64,000 bases of DNA, taken from the NCBI GenBank assembly GCA_007644065.1, contig VJWN01000008.1, positions 1,304,411-1,368,410 of the forward strand, read 5' to 3'. Made by a program: the position numbers and the translations under genes. Origin of the DNA: Margaritispora aquatica (taxonomy: Eukaryota; Ascomycota; Leotiomycetes; Helotiales; Discinellaceae). Every line of letters begins with the position of its first letter. Position 1 is the stretch's first letter. Below, piece by piece: positions 1 through 10,667 of this stretch. The notes below the pieces were generated by a model. That model had not been told where the DNA came from. It did no database searches and saw nothing but the letters and a program-made list of their open reading frames with translations.

Positions 1-737
1 CGAACAATTGTCTAATGCGGACGCCTTTACACATGTCAAACAAATGACACTGACCACTCTAGATCTAGGTCGTTCTTCACTTGACCTACTTCTTTCGAAA
101 TTTACGAACCTTAACAGCTTCTCTTATACGCGCAAGTCAGGACGTCGAAGACGCGATGATGGGTTTAGCTTGCTATGTATTGCGAAAGCACTATTGAGTG
201 CCAAGGCATCACTTCAAAGCCTTCACCTTGTCAGCGAGTGTGATATATTCAGCTTTTCGGATGTCTATGAAGAAACTGGATTCGACGATCTGCAATACGT
301 CGGCTCCCTCGTCGAATTTGAGAACTTGACGTTTGTGTCCTACTTTCCTCTCACTGTCGTACACTCTACTATGAGCTAACTTTTCTTTCGCTAGGCATGT
401 CGAAGCAGACGCTTGTGTTCTGATAGGGTGGGAAATCCACGAACGTGGGACCCCTAGTATCGGCAACCCTTATTGGCCCTATGCTCTTGAGGACATAGAT
501 GCTTTCACGGCAAAGCTCCCTAGCTCTCTCGAGGAATTAGTCATCACCAAATGTCGTCTCCCAGTCCTCGATTGTCTCGCACTGCTTCTTCGGGAAGCCT
601 CCACGCGGCTGCGGTCGTTAAAGTTGATAAGTTTAGTGTTCATATCTGACGACTCTAGAATTGCGGAGGAGTGGCCTCGCTGGCTGGAAGCTGCTGCAGG
701 TCAAGGCATCACGCTGAAATTAGCATATACTTGGTGA
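1..737 (+). CDS. F-box/LRR-like hypothetical protein, 3' part
   Basis: The frame is open from base 2, so the start lies left of the window. Exon to 330, intron 331..394 (GT..CTAG), then exon 395..737 ending in TGA. The splice restores the frame (330 leaves two bases, completed at 395). The visible product, about 220 residues, has repeated leucine-spaced segments (LTTLDLG, LQSLHLV, LEELVITKC, LRSLKLISL), as in the C-terminal leucine-rich part of fungal F-box proteins. No F-box is visible because the N-terminus is missing. It would act as a substrate adaptor for SCF ubiquitin ligase if an F-box is present upstream; that is inference. The family is poorly conserved and no specific function can be named. 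Confidence 0.7.
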
Positions 738-2368
738 GCATTGCGCTGATTGCGCACCAGATTCATTTTCGCTGATCCGAAGACAGTTGGGAAAACAAGC
801 AGCGTTTAATCCAGGAAGAATTTCCGTGAGAGAGATAGCACAACTCAAACATAACGTGTTGTCAAAATCAAGTCTTGAGACACAGAGACCATTATGCAGC
901 TTGATTTTGGATTCGTGAAAGATGAATCTCGCTTGCCTCACATTGCTATTGGGTATACGCCTAAGTCTAGCCGTGGATGGCTCTTATGGGAGACATGTAC
1001 TGGCCCTGGAAGCTTTACATGCTTGAGACTATGCCTGGCCACCAAATTCATCGCTTTACGAACCAGAGTCCAATGTCCTACCTCTCCACTTGCCCAAAAT
1101 GAGTCTGGTTCCGAATCTGGGCAGCCTTCGAAGTTGAGCTTGCTTCGTCACACTCAATTCGAGTTTGTCTTAGGAAAGCGCGAATACATGCAAACACTTT
1201 CAGAAAAGCGGTACATACCTAGCACCTTCTATTTGAGCTCGAATTTCGACTGCTTCTCATCCAGATGAGGCACCAACATGGAATCTCATTATCCTGAATT
1301 GATCTGACCAAACAAAGAAGGGGCTCAGCAAATGGCAGGCTGTTTGGGATCACGGAGGCAGGGTGCGTAGATGGTTTATATCAGAAAAACGCAATACTCT
1401 CACCTGGCTTGAATGAGGTACACTACTATGAGCAGGCAAGATTCCAGGTTTCTCCCCGGCAAGGCCACTCTCGCGTGGTCAACTCGAACATCATTGCTGG
1501 GGAAGTGAGCAATCGCTACCTATTCCACACCTCGCCCAAACGACAAACACATTATATCTACATGTTCAGCGAGATCTAGCAAAGAAACGCGACCAGGTGG
1601 AACCAGCCCGCCCCCTTTCTCAAACCAAAGGAGTGGAGATCCATACACCTCTATGTACAATCCCGTGAACGATTGTTGTTCGCGTAGCTCTTCCACCCTT
1701 CATCACGAGACCTAACAGACAACACGGCTGGCACCTCACCTATGAGTACCAATTCACCAACTACCTTAGGTAGCCATTCAAGCAATAGACCTTAAATACG
1801 ACCTAAACTAAAATAAATAAATTTTTCTATCATCTTATTACCTTACTCTTGCTCCACTTTCCCCTACCTAACCCTAAACCCTAAATCTACTCCATCCCAA
1901 CCACATCCAAGCCAACTAGAGAGATAAAAACAAACGTAAGATCTTACCATTAAAATTACACCACCTCTCCTCGATCTACCATGCAAAATCCCACTTCGCT
2001 CAAAATAGGTGAACCCGAGTAAATCCACCTCTGAATGCAATGGGTCCTTTAGATAGACTGAAGACAGCCAGACGACACATGAGCCTGAAGCTTTCCAAAA
2101 CCTCCATCAGGGATAAGAACAGAGAAAAAAATAACCTTCACCTTCACATTCCATGTTTATAAATTAATGAGATGCATTTCTCATAATGAATACTGTACTA
2201 AAGAATATTTGTGGGTATTGCAATGCTAATACGCCTCCCTAATGTCCGTGAATACCTACCCTCCAAAACGCCACCACAATGCGCAAGTAGGTATCGCTCC
2301 AAAAATATCTATAAAAAAAAAAGAACAAGGAAGCACCGCCCTCAGCGAGCACTTTTCCATAGACCCAA
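738..2368. other. Intergenic, no supported gene
   Basis: Convergent 3' flanks of the left-edge gene (+) and the methyltransferase (-). A 124-codon open frame at 894..1268 (+) has no recognisable domain or splice continuation, and I do not call it. The stretch 1780..2200 is AT-rich. A short telomere-like run of CCTAA/CCCTAA units sits at 1867..1885. Confidence 0.6.
1867..1885. repeat. Telomere-like CCCTAA units, interstitial
   Basis: Three imperfect copies of the fungal telomere unit (CCTAA, CCCTAA, ACCCTAAA) in AT-rich intergenic DNA. This is too short to be a telomere and may be chance. Confidence 0.4.
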
Positions 2369-5013
2369 TCAAGGGGTACGAGGAGTTCTATTCGAAAGAA
2401 CAGCTCGACTCTCCTCGCTCAAGCCAGCCTTTCTCCTATCCATCAAAGCAGTACTGGTCCTACGAAAACCCGCATCTGATGGCGCAGGCTCCTCAACGAT
2501 GACTGCATTTTGAAACTGCATCCGAAAAGAAGATTATTATGACGACGCTCATGGACGTAAATGGTATCTAAAATCCTCTGAAACTCACCTCTACTGATCG
2601 CTTCAACAGTGCCGAGACGTCTTGCTCGGATGTCTTGCTCATTTGCTCGGGGGCACCAGGAAGATTCTTCAAATTTTCTACCATACTGTCGACATTGCTA
2701 CCCATCTCAAATCTGCAAAGATAATCGTCAGCATTGGGTTAGGTCATAAGAGAGCTATTGAAATACCTTTTCAGTGCCGTGACCCTGATAGCTTTATTTC
2801 GAGCCATCGCATCATAGCTTGAGTCTGTCATGTCTTGTCGCTTGCCATCCAGCAGCAAGTCACCTGGTCGTGGACGATTTGGCTTTCTTCCTGTGACGAC
2901 ATGGATATTGAGATGGCATGTGCCAGACTCAATCACATCAATCTCAATTTTTGGGAGTTGCTCACGGAGCTTGATTCTGTTAGCATTTTCACAAATTTCA
3001 TTTGAGCAGCTTTACCTTAGGGACATCATCTTCAAGCCCCATTTGATAGAGAATGTACTCCTTCAGACGTTGGCCTGGTCTCGAATTTCCACCAACTGGA
3101 ACCGGGATAATGATTTCCTTGACATCCCAAAATCTGAAAACAAAATATAAGTTAAGAATATACAGGCTTAGAGTCCGGCTTACCCTCCACCTTCTAACCA
3201 GGAGGTAAGATTTGCTGCCGGTACACCATCTCTAGGTCGCATCGTTGCCTTCAAACGCTCTGCAACACGTTCCGTCCAACCAGGAACATTCGTGGCAAGT
3301 TCTTCATCAAATGGATCGCGAAATCTATCTTCGATGTTATCAGTCCAATTAGTTTGAGGACAACTCTTATGCTCCTCAGAAACACCCTCGCGTCTGACAA
3401 CAATAGCTCGTGGTCTTGGATCGATTTCGAGAAATTCAACGACGCCATCAGGCTTTAGCATTCTGTATCCGATATTAGTCTTAGAGATAAGAAGCTTCTG
3501 TTAGACCTTACAATCGAATGTCATCCAGGAACGTCTTGAAGTTTTCAACTCGATCAAAAATTTCTCGACCTCTAATAAACTCGTACACGTTGTGCAGCAT
3601 CGGAATCTCATGATTCAAGAGATTGTTGATGTTTCGGACTGTAAACTCTGGGAAATTTTGCTCGAAACTGACTCGTGAAAAATAATCTTGTAGGTTTTTG
3701 GAACCGCTTGGTTTCATGAAGTCGCTAATAGAAGTAAGCAGCTTGTAAAACATATTTATATTCGAATGCGTTGTTGCTTCAACTTACTTGACTTCTATCT
3801 TGTTGCCAAGACAAGCCCAATGATCAGTATCGTCAACTCCCTCTATGATCCAATCTGGCATCTCTTGCTTGAAATTTAAGCACCATGCACCATCACTGCA
3901 ACCAATCTCGAGAACATGTGGGGGGCCATCGTAAACTGGAACATTATGTGGATTAACTGGTGATGCTTCAGCCATAGGTTCTGTTGGTGTCTTTCGTTGT
4001 TGGCTTTTGAAATCCCATGAAGTGAGGCGGTCCTTGGATACAAAAGACTCTACAAGGACAGAGTCTTTTCCATCGCCTATAAAAAAAAATTGTTAGTATC
4101 TATATGAAGAAGTGCATTCCGAGCCGAAAATTTGTGAGACAGTTTCTTGGGGAAAAACAAAAACTCCGAGGTCTCGCTCCAGGAATGCAGCTTCTATATG
4201 TTCCATACAAGTCAGGTTAAAACATAACGAACCTTGGGGAACAATGATCTTTCCAAGTTTGTCTCTGAGCTATTTTAATTGGTTAGCATGATCTGATGTA
4301 GGATAGGATTAGAAATTTATCTCTCATGCAATTCGAACTCATCCAACGTGACTACAGAAATTGGGAAGACAACTTACATCATGGTGAAAGCCCTTCTTGA
4401 CGACTCTCAGTAACTCTGTAACACTCAATTCTTCTGTTTTCTGTGGTTGATCGAGAGTCCTCTTATCGACTAACTCTCCATACTCGTTATAATCCATCTC
4501 AACTAACACGAAACTCTCCTTCACTCTGGCACGTTTACTCATAATGCCCTTTCCCTTCTTCGCACTGCTCGATGGAGATACCTTGGTATCTTCAAATTGG
4601 TCCACCTCGATCTTCGGAATGATCTTGACAAGCGGCGACGTGCTCCTACAGGTCGAGTGAACTTGGTGATCATCACCCGGGGAGGCCGTGCGACCTCGGA
4701 TTGATCTTGTATCCTCCTTGTTAACATCCATCGACCTATCTATTTTTTCTGCCTCTGAACGGCCGCCATCGACCATCTTTGAGGTAGATGACCTCTCGGC
4801 GATTCCGCCATCAGGACATGAATTCCTCTCTCGAAGTTTACCACGTGATACGGGGAACGTCATTTTGGCCGCCACTTCGGGTGTGACAGGTTGAGGTTCC
4901 TGCTCCAGCATCGTGGGGATAGTGGTCGAGATATTGCTGTCGCCGCGTGGTTCAATTACATGGCGTGTCGACTCGTCGGACTGTTCCGTCTTGTGAGTGA
5001 CAGCGGATTCCAT
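2369..5013 (-). CDS. UMTA/LaeA-like SAM-dependent methyltransferase
   Basis: Ten exons (minus): 5013..4378, 4269..4233, 4193..4125, 4076..3788, 3724..3512, 3462..3184, 3133..3016, 2969..2767, 2712..2589, 2515..2369, giving 704 residues in frame. Residues 1-210 are polar and disordered, rich in S/K/E. The Rossmann SAM-binding motif I, VLEIGCSDGAW, is at about residue 302, followed by an acidic loop (GVDD) and the late strand PDGVVEFLEIDPR, as in class I methyltransferases of the UMTA/LaeA type. The substrate is unknown; relatives are linked to secondary metabolism and chromatin regulation. Introns 1, 2 and 4-9 are GT-AG. The intron at 4077..4124 has a clear TACTAAC branch site and TAG acceptor but no GT donor; GC at 4124..4123 restores the frame. 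The last exon and stop are the least certain part. Confidence 0.82.
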
Positions 5014-5702
5014 AACGAGTTTGGGAGGAAGAGGAAGAGACGGTTGGTGATGAGAGACGGAGTTGATATGTTTTAGTTGACGTTGAGGTTGAGGTTGACT
5101 GAAAGAGGACGGGCCCAGAAGCCCTCGCTAAACAGTCGTGGTGGATCCAGAATTATTGGAAAGAACTTGTGGAAGGAGCTCAGTTTTGACGAGATGGGTA
5201 AATATGATGGATAGGTAAGGTACTGTAGTGTGCTGTATATCTATCTCATAGCTGCGAGTCATCTTCTCTCCTCATATCTTCTCATACCAAGAGAAACGAA
5301 TCGTAAACACAACCATCAACTCACGAACAGAAAGCAAAGACGAATCTTGAGAAAATATCAAGAACAAAAACAAAAATCGTAAAAAGATCCAGATTCTTCT
5401 ACGGAGATATGTCTCCTGAATTATTGCTTATGATGCGCCCCACGGCAAAGAAGACAAAGAATTTCCCCATTTCTTGGATTGGATGTAAAAGAAACCCCCC
5501 GTTCCTTGTTTATGTTTGTGTAACTTTAAGCCTGTACCACACCAGCATACTCCGACCCGCCAATCAATATCCCAGCAAACAATGAACCTTACCCTTCCTC
5601 ACAAGGATTTTACCTCATTGTGGCTTGTGGCGGTGACCCCAATTTTCTCCATTCCCTCCCATTCACAAATCCCATCTCAGATCACACATCATATATCACA
5701 TA
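5014..5702. other. Intergenic, promoter side of the methyltransferase
   Basis: Holds the 5' flank of the methyltransferase and the 3' flank of the ABM-like gene, both minus. Purine-rich stretches occur around 5330..5400. I see no further gene. Confidence 0.6.
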
Positions 5703-6191
5703 TCACAACCTCGAGAACCCTCCCGCAGCCTTCACAAACTTCAAACTCATCGGCGCAGCGATGAGATCTTCATCCTTTAGCTTCTTCTGAAACGCCTTGA
5801 ATGTCGCCGAGGAACCGTGTGCACCGAGAGATGCTTTGTCTTTATAGCTGTTTTGCTCGTTTTGCGTCAGCTCTCTCTGATCTTTTCTGAAGCTGGCAGT
5901 AATTGGGAGAAGAAAGGGCAAAGGAACCTTTCAACCATGATGACCTCGTCATCTCCAGATTTCTTATTCACCTGCCTCACGATCTCGTATTTGAGGGTCC
6001 CGGGCTCGTTGTCTTTGACGTAAACTGAGACCTCATTGAGGAGTTCAACGACCTATTGGTAGTTTATCAGATATTGTACATCAGACGGATATATGGGTGC
6101 AATGTCCCAGGACAGTGGCATCTCATCTCACTCTATCAGTCTTCCCAGCTTTGGGGAAGAGAATGGCGAGTATTTCAATGGGAGGAGACAT
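5703..6191 (-). CDS. Antibiotic biosynthesis monooxygenase-like (ABM fold) protein
   Basis: Three exons: 6191..6132, 6052..5928, 5847..5703, which join to 330 nt, 109 residues plus stop. The product reads as one ABM/dimeric alpha-beta barrel unit: EPGTLKYEIVRQ, then a short acidic strand ending in VES/YKDKASLGAHGSSATFKAF, the characteristic 'strand, YxD, A..H..s..f..f' core. The length of about 100 residues is standard for a single-domain ABM protein. Such proteins are cofactor-free quinone-forming monooxygenases or heme-handling proteins, and many have no known substrate. The second intron (5848..5927) was set at the acceptor after a GCTGAC branch site because that yields the conserved YKD segment; a nearer acceptor at about 5895 would add about 15 poorly fitting residues. 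No pathway neighbours support a specific metabolite. Confidence 0.8.
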
Positions 6192-6889
6192 GTTGATAGA
6201 ATACGATATGACGGTGGTAGTTGGAGTTTAGAATGGTAAAATAAACTCAAACTTAAAAGGTAAAAGCTTATAATAAGGTAGATGAGATGAACATGAAGTC
6301 AAGCTTCTCACTAATCCTTAAACCCACATTCAGCAAGGAACTTGGGGATGCATAGCCGCAAGCCTCGGTACGTTACTTGCTATTACTAATCACGTTGGTA
6401 GATCAGATGGAGATCTGAATAGCTTCATTCTTCTCGCATGTAGTTCCACAGGATCACCACTATGGGAGAAAGTGAAGCAGTCAAGCATTTGAAGGGATTG
6501 ATTGTATTGAGTTAAAGTCAACGTCCTCATCGCACTATTCAACACCCACACTTCCTCATGATGTAGGAACGAATCTCCAACTTCAAGCGAAAAACGTTTG
6601 TCTGGGAATCACGGAGATACCTCCGAACCATTTAAAGCATCCCATCACATCTACTGTCTCAGCGAAATCCAATTTTCAGTTCTCAATTTCCAAGTCGCAG
6701 CTCACGATGCCCATGCATACTGCAAACCATATCCAAAAACCCAGAACATTCCATCCTTACACCAAACACCCAACCTTTCCCCTGTCCTCCCGTTTCAAAA
6801 TTTCAAATTTCAAGCCTAAGCATTCTATCTCTGCCCTTATCCATTTCAAGCAAGCGAGTCGAGTTGAAGAAAGGAAGCGTACTGCTTGA
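6192..6889. other. Intergenic, no gene seen
   Basis: Promoter side of the ABM-like gene and 3' flank of the secreted protein, both minus. Only short open frames are present, and they are antisense or low complexity. Confidence 0.6.
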
Positions 6890-7401
6890 TCAAGAACAAA
6901 CAGCCTCATAAGATCCAAAAGTCGACAAGTCGAAACAATGCCCCTCTTGCTTCGGCATGGGGAATCCATACCCTTTCTCACAGTTCTTGTCTTGGAACAT
7001 GAACACTGTTTTTCACAATCATTAGCCTCAGTCTTCTCCCAATCCTCGCTCTCCTCTCCCCCTCTCGCTGTCTTCACACAGACCCAAACCAAACCAAAAC
7101 CCAGCCAACAATTCACAAAGAAAGAAGAAAGAAAGAAAGAAAACAACTCACAGCGACACCTCCCATCATAGTAATAAGCCGCCAATCCCGGGTACGGCAA
7201 CACCGCACACGTCTGGTTGCCACTCACATACATCGGCTCCGGGACGCTGAAGCGCGCGCACGCGTTGTGGTTGTAGAAGTTCATCTCGATGGATGGGTTA
7301 CTGGTGTCTCTGCTGCTGATGGCGAGGGCGGCTGCGGTGGTAGAGCCGAGGAGTGCGGCTAGGGTTGCGAGAGTAGTGAGGGTGAGGGTGGAAAAGTGCA
7401 T
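6890..7401 (-). CDS. Small secreted cysteine-rich protein
   Basis: Two exons: 7401..7152 and 7005..6890 (intron 146 bp with GTGAGT donor), 121 residues. Residues 1 to about 24 form a classical signal peptide (short start, then a Leu/Ala/Thr hydrophobic core ending in Ala residues). The mature part has six cysteines, in the contexts HNACARF, NQTCAVL, DGRCRLF, KNCEKG, GHCFDL and AVCS at the C-terminus, consistent with three disulfides and a compact extracellular fold. I do not recognise the family. Size, secretion signal and even cysteine spacing match fungal small secreted proteins, including candidate effectors, but no role is shown. Reading the first exon past the donor gives a longer frame of 214 residues that loses the last three cysteines, so the spliced model is preferred. 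Confidence 0.8.
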
Positions 7402-7933
7402 TTTGAGGGTAGTTGAGATAGTAGTGTTAGTGTTGAAGAGGTGTGTTGAGTTTGTATTGTAAAGTGTTGTGTATGCGTGTGTGCAAGATGAGTGACAGAA
7501 AGCTGAGATGAGCGAGAGTAGAGCTGTTCGAACAATGCTAGCTATTTGAGCTGGTAAAGAAACGAGCAGAGAACGACCATCCCAAGAATCTTATACCTTT
7601 CTCTCCGGTCTCCCCAACATCCCCACGAGATCACAATCCAAACCCACAAGCAAGCGAGACCACCCGGCTGCCTACTCACCTGCCTGCATGACATGGCATA
7701 CACAATGAAGCAACGGGATATGCAAGCAAGCATACAAGCATACAAGCACACAGCAAGACATGCGTTCCAGAAGCCTGACACTGGTGACTTGTCACTGTGC
7801 CTACCTTATCATCCGTTTGCAACTTTGCAATCCCATCAATCGGATACCAATCCTCCTTCACCTTCACCACCAACCAGATGCTTCTTTCCACCAGACGATA
7901 CTTTCGCTCCGCCCTTTGTTGGCTACCTAGCCT

Positions 7934-7966
7934 TCTCTCTCTCTCTCTCTATGTGTGTGTGTGTGT
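7934..7966. repeat. Compound (CT)n(TG)n microsatellite
   Basis: About eight CT units run straight into about seven TG units. A CAGA/GACA run follows at 7980..7998. Confidence 0.85.
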
Positions 7967-8235
7967 CTGCACTACTAACAAGCAAACGGACAGACAGACA
8001 GACAAACAGCCTCATTCGCGCTTTGAATCTCGAGCTTCGTATATTCACACCCATTCAGCTGAAAGAACCCGATCCCTACACTACACCTCTTTCCTCCAGC
8101 TCGCGAGGAGCGCAAGGCAGCTAGCTAGCTGTAGGCTTAATTCTGGCACTCCCCGTAGTAAGGAAGGTATCTAATCTAGTGCAATTAGATACCGAGAAAT
8201 TTGGAAAAACCAAGCTACATAACCCCCAAGTCCCA

Positions 8236-8281
8236 GGGAACGAACGAACAAACGAACGAATGAACGAAGGAACGAATAAAC
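8236..8281. repeat. Degenerate AACG tetranucleotide array
   Basis: About eleven copies of a GAAC/AACG-like tetramer with single-base variants (AACA, AATG, AAGG), upstream of no obvious gene. Confidence 0.8.
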
Positions 8282-8873
8282 CAACTAGCTGAGTTCCGAG
8301 AGACAATGAACGTAAGGCTGCAATGCAATGTGATGCAATGCAGGAACCCGCAACGAAGACGTGCATGAAAGGGAAGGTCTCTCTCTCCAACCCCCAGAGC
8401 AGGGAGCAGGTAACATGTAGCATGTACCCCAGATATGAAGCTGGTAAATCGGTAAAGGTGGTTCATGCGTGCGTGGAAGCGAGAGCGACCTAGCAGCAGA
8501 GGCTCCTATAGGTCCCGCCGCTTGGTATTGCCGAACAAGCTCGCTCTCTCTGTTGATTCGTTACCAAAGATTACCTAGGTACCTTAGATTTCAGACAGTA
8601 CAGCAAAGCAATCAGGAGAACGTATGTTTGAAAGAAAGGCAGCGATTCTGAGCCACTAGGCTTTGCGAAATAAGGTAGGTCGTGAACTAAGAAATGGAGT
8701 GTGAAATTTTTGAAAATTCCATCTATTCTATGAAGTACAATGTAGGTAGAAATACAGAGTGATCGTACCGGGAGAAAGCTTTGCCTACTGTTGAGACGAG
8801 TTTGGGGACAAAACCCCGATGACGATCAAGTAAAGTATTTTGGGTATCTCGAAACCCAGACGCCGTTCGCAGC

Positions 8874-10667
8874 TCAAAGGTCCTTCCCAAACTCCTTCCA
8901 CTTCGACGCCCTCGCCGCCACGTAACTGCGACTCTCAATAGCCTTCCGAATACCATAAAAGCCCCCAAACGGCCACGTGCTCCTGAACCAGCCGCCCCAA
9001 CTCCTCTTCGCTTCGCTCTCCTCGCGCGCCTCCGCCTCGACATCCACAAACACCTTCTCATAGACGCTCGGCAGCGTCCTGGCGCCATACTTCTCCCGCA
9101 ACGCCTCGTACCACTCCCGGTCGAACTGCCCCCAGAACTCGGCGGCCGTGTAGTACGTGTGCGCGTACAGCCACTTCATGCCGCCCAGCGCGCGGAGCTT
9201 CTGCTCCAGGTCCCTGTTCTTGCGGACGAACTCGCCGTGGTTGGGGGATCCGGGCCCCCAGAGCCCGATGTTCAGCATCGGCTTGAGGGTCTTGCCGTCG
9301 GCTTCCGTGGCGTTGAAGTGTGGGTGCATGGTCGGCAGCGGGCTCTGCTTCAGCGGACAGAGCCATAATGGCCATATGTTGAATTCTTCAGCTGTGTAGT
9401 CGACGAATTGCTCCGCTGTGTCGTATGGGAGCGCGAGATCTTGGACAACGTATTGTTTGGATTGTCCACTTGCGTGGAGTGCCGTGTACATCATTCGGGT
9501 ATGCACGAAGTCATCTAGCCACCACCGCGTGAACTTGTTGAACGGGAAGGAGAAGTAATCGAACGCCGACCGACCAACCCAAAACCCACCTCTGTCGTAG
9601 CGGAACAGATACTCGGCGAGTGGGATCGCCTCAGAAGTAGGCCTCTTATTCTTCGTAATCGCATCCTTGACATGCAAGTAGAACCACGGATCGCTCGCCG
9701 CACTGAACCGCTGAACTGGCAGTCCCTCTTTCCGCTCATTCGTGAGCTTCCCCGTGACAATGGCGCCCTCGGTCTTGGAGTACATGATGCCATCGACATA
9801 ATCGAGTTCCGGGTCCGCAGTCGCCTTATTCAGCACCTCAATGGCCTCCTTCATGCTCGCGACAGGATGATACGTCGTCTCGACGAAGCTCTTCGCCTCC
9901 TGCAGCTGCAGCTCCACCAACGTCGTGACCCCAAACGTGCCCACCGCGCCCGCCGCACCATGGAAGAGATCCGCCTTCTCCTCTGGTGAGAGACTCACCA
10001 CCTCCCCATCCGCAAGCACCATCTCGACCCTATTGATCGTCATATTGAAGAAGCCATGTCTGAAGGAGCTGCTCTCGCCACTCGTGCCAGAATACCCGCC
10101 CCCGACCGTGATTCCTGGGAACTCCATCACCACCTTGGGCACCAGGCCGTGTTTGAGTGTCGCCTCGACGAGGCGGTCCATCGGCACATTGGGCTCCACG
10201 AGACATGTTTTCGTCGCGGTGTCGACGTTCAGCACATGCGAGAGCGTGCTCGTGTCCACGAGGTTCTTCTTCGTCCCGGACCGCGTGCTGTTCGTCGACC
10301 CGTGGAAGATGCGGAATTTCTCCCCCCGATCGTAGTATCCCCTCACACTGGCCGAGATCTCCTTGACGGTCTCCGCATGCTGTTCAATTGAGCTCGTAGA
10401 CGCCCATCGCACCGCCTGCAGAGGTTTCAAAGCTGCAATCCGCCTAGGACGCAAAGATACACTCCTGTAAACCCCATAGTTGCGAGCTTGGAGCTTCGAA
10501 GTCGCAGTCAATGTCGAAGTCAATGACGACGATGAAGCCGTGAGATACCGAACAGCATTAGAAATCGCCCTCTGCTGCGTCTGATGGCGAACACAGGAAG
10601 CGCATCTAGCAATTGACAGGATCCGCCGCGGCCTGTTGGCTGAAAAGGCCGTCCATTGGGGCTTCAT
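8874..10667 (-). CDS. DHCR24/DIMINUTO-like FAD-dependent oxidoreductase, likely mitochondrial
   Basis: Single exon, 597 residues. The central part is a PCMH-type FAD-binding domain (about residues 100-300) with GGGYSGTSGESSSFRHGFF followed by VLADGEVVSLSPEE, the arrangement seen in delta-24 sterol reductase (DHCR24). The C-terminal half (WWLDDF, LCPLK, the HTYYTAAEFW segment) continues this family's substrate and cap region. Length compared with animal and plant DHCR24 (just over 500) is explained by an extra N-terminus. Residues 1-94 contain no Asp or Glu but many Arg, Ser and Ala, which looks like a mitochondrial presequence rather than the membrane anchor of the animal enzyme. Ergosterol synthesis does not need this reaction, so the substrate in fungi is open. 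Only one methionine is well placed as start (10667); MFVL at 10827 is in another frame. Confidence 0.82.
   Translation of the reverse strand: MKPQWTAFSANRPRRILSIARCASCVRHQTQQRAISNAVRYLTASSSSLTSTLTATSKLQARNYGVYRSVSLRPRRIAALKPLQAVRWASTSSIEQHAETVKEISASVRGYYDRGEKFRIFHGSTNSTRSGTKKNLVDTSTLSHVLNVDTATKTCLVEPNVPMDRLVEATLKHGLVPKVVMEFPGITVGGGYSGTSGESSSFRHGFFNMTINRVEMVLADGEVVSLSPEEKADLFHGAAGAVGTFGVTTLVELQLQEAKSFVETTYHPVASMKEAIEVLNKATADPELDYVDGIMYSKTEGAIVTGKLTNERKEGLPVQRFSAASDPWFYLHVKDAITKNKRPTSEAIPLAEYLFRYDRGGFWVGRSAFDYFSFPFNKFTRWWLDDFVHTRMMYTALHASGQSKQYVVQDLALPYDTAEQFVDYTAEEFNIWPLWLCPLKQSPLPTMHPHFNATEADGKTLKPMLNIGLWGPGSPNHGEFVRKNRDLEQKLRALGGMKWLYAHTYYTAAEFWGQFDREWYEALREKYGARTLPSVYEKVFVDVEAEAREESEAKRSWGGWFRSTWPFGGFYGIRKAIESRSYVAARASKWKEFGKDL

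Larger units (their letters stand above)
7402..8873. other. Intergenic with simple repeats
   Basis: Promoter side of the secreted protein and 3' flank of the DHCR24-like gene. Contains (CT)n followed directly by (TG)n at 7934..7966, a GACA run at 7980..7998, and a degenerate GAAC/AACG tetramer array at 8236..8281. Open frames here are translations of these repeats. No gene seen. Confidence 0.6.

Noticed and set aside
894..1268. 124-codon plus-strand open frame after the left-edge gene
   Set aside because: No domain, no supporting splice sites, composition not coding-like; likely chance.
5516..5764. Plus-strand frame with TSRTLPQPSQ-like composition opposite the ABM gene
   Set aside because: Antisense to, and partly overlapping, the well-supported minus-strand ABM-like gene.
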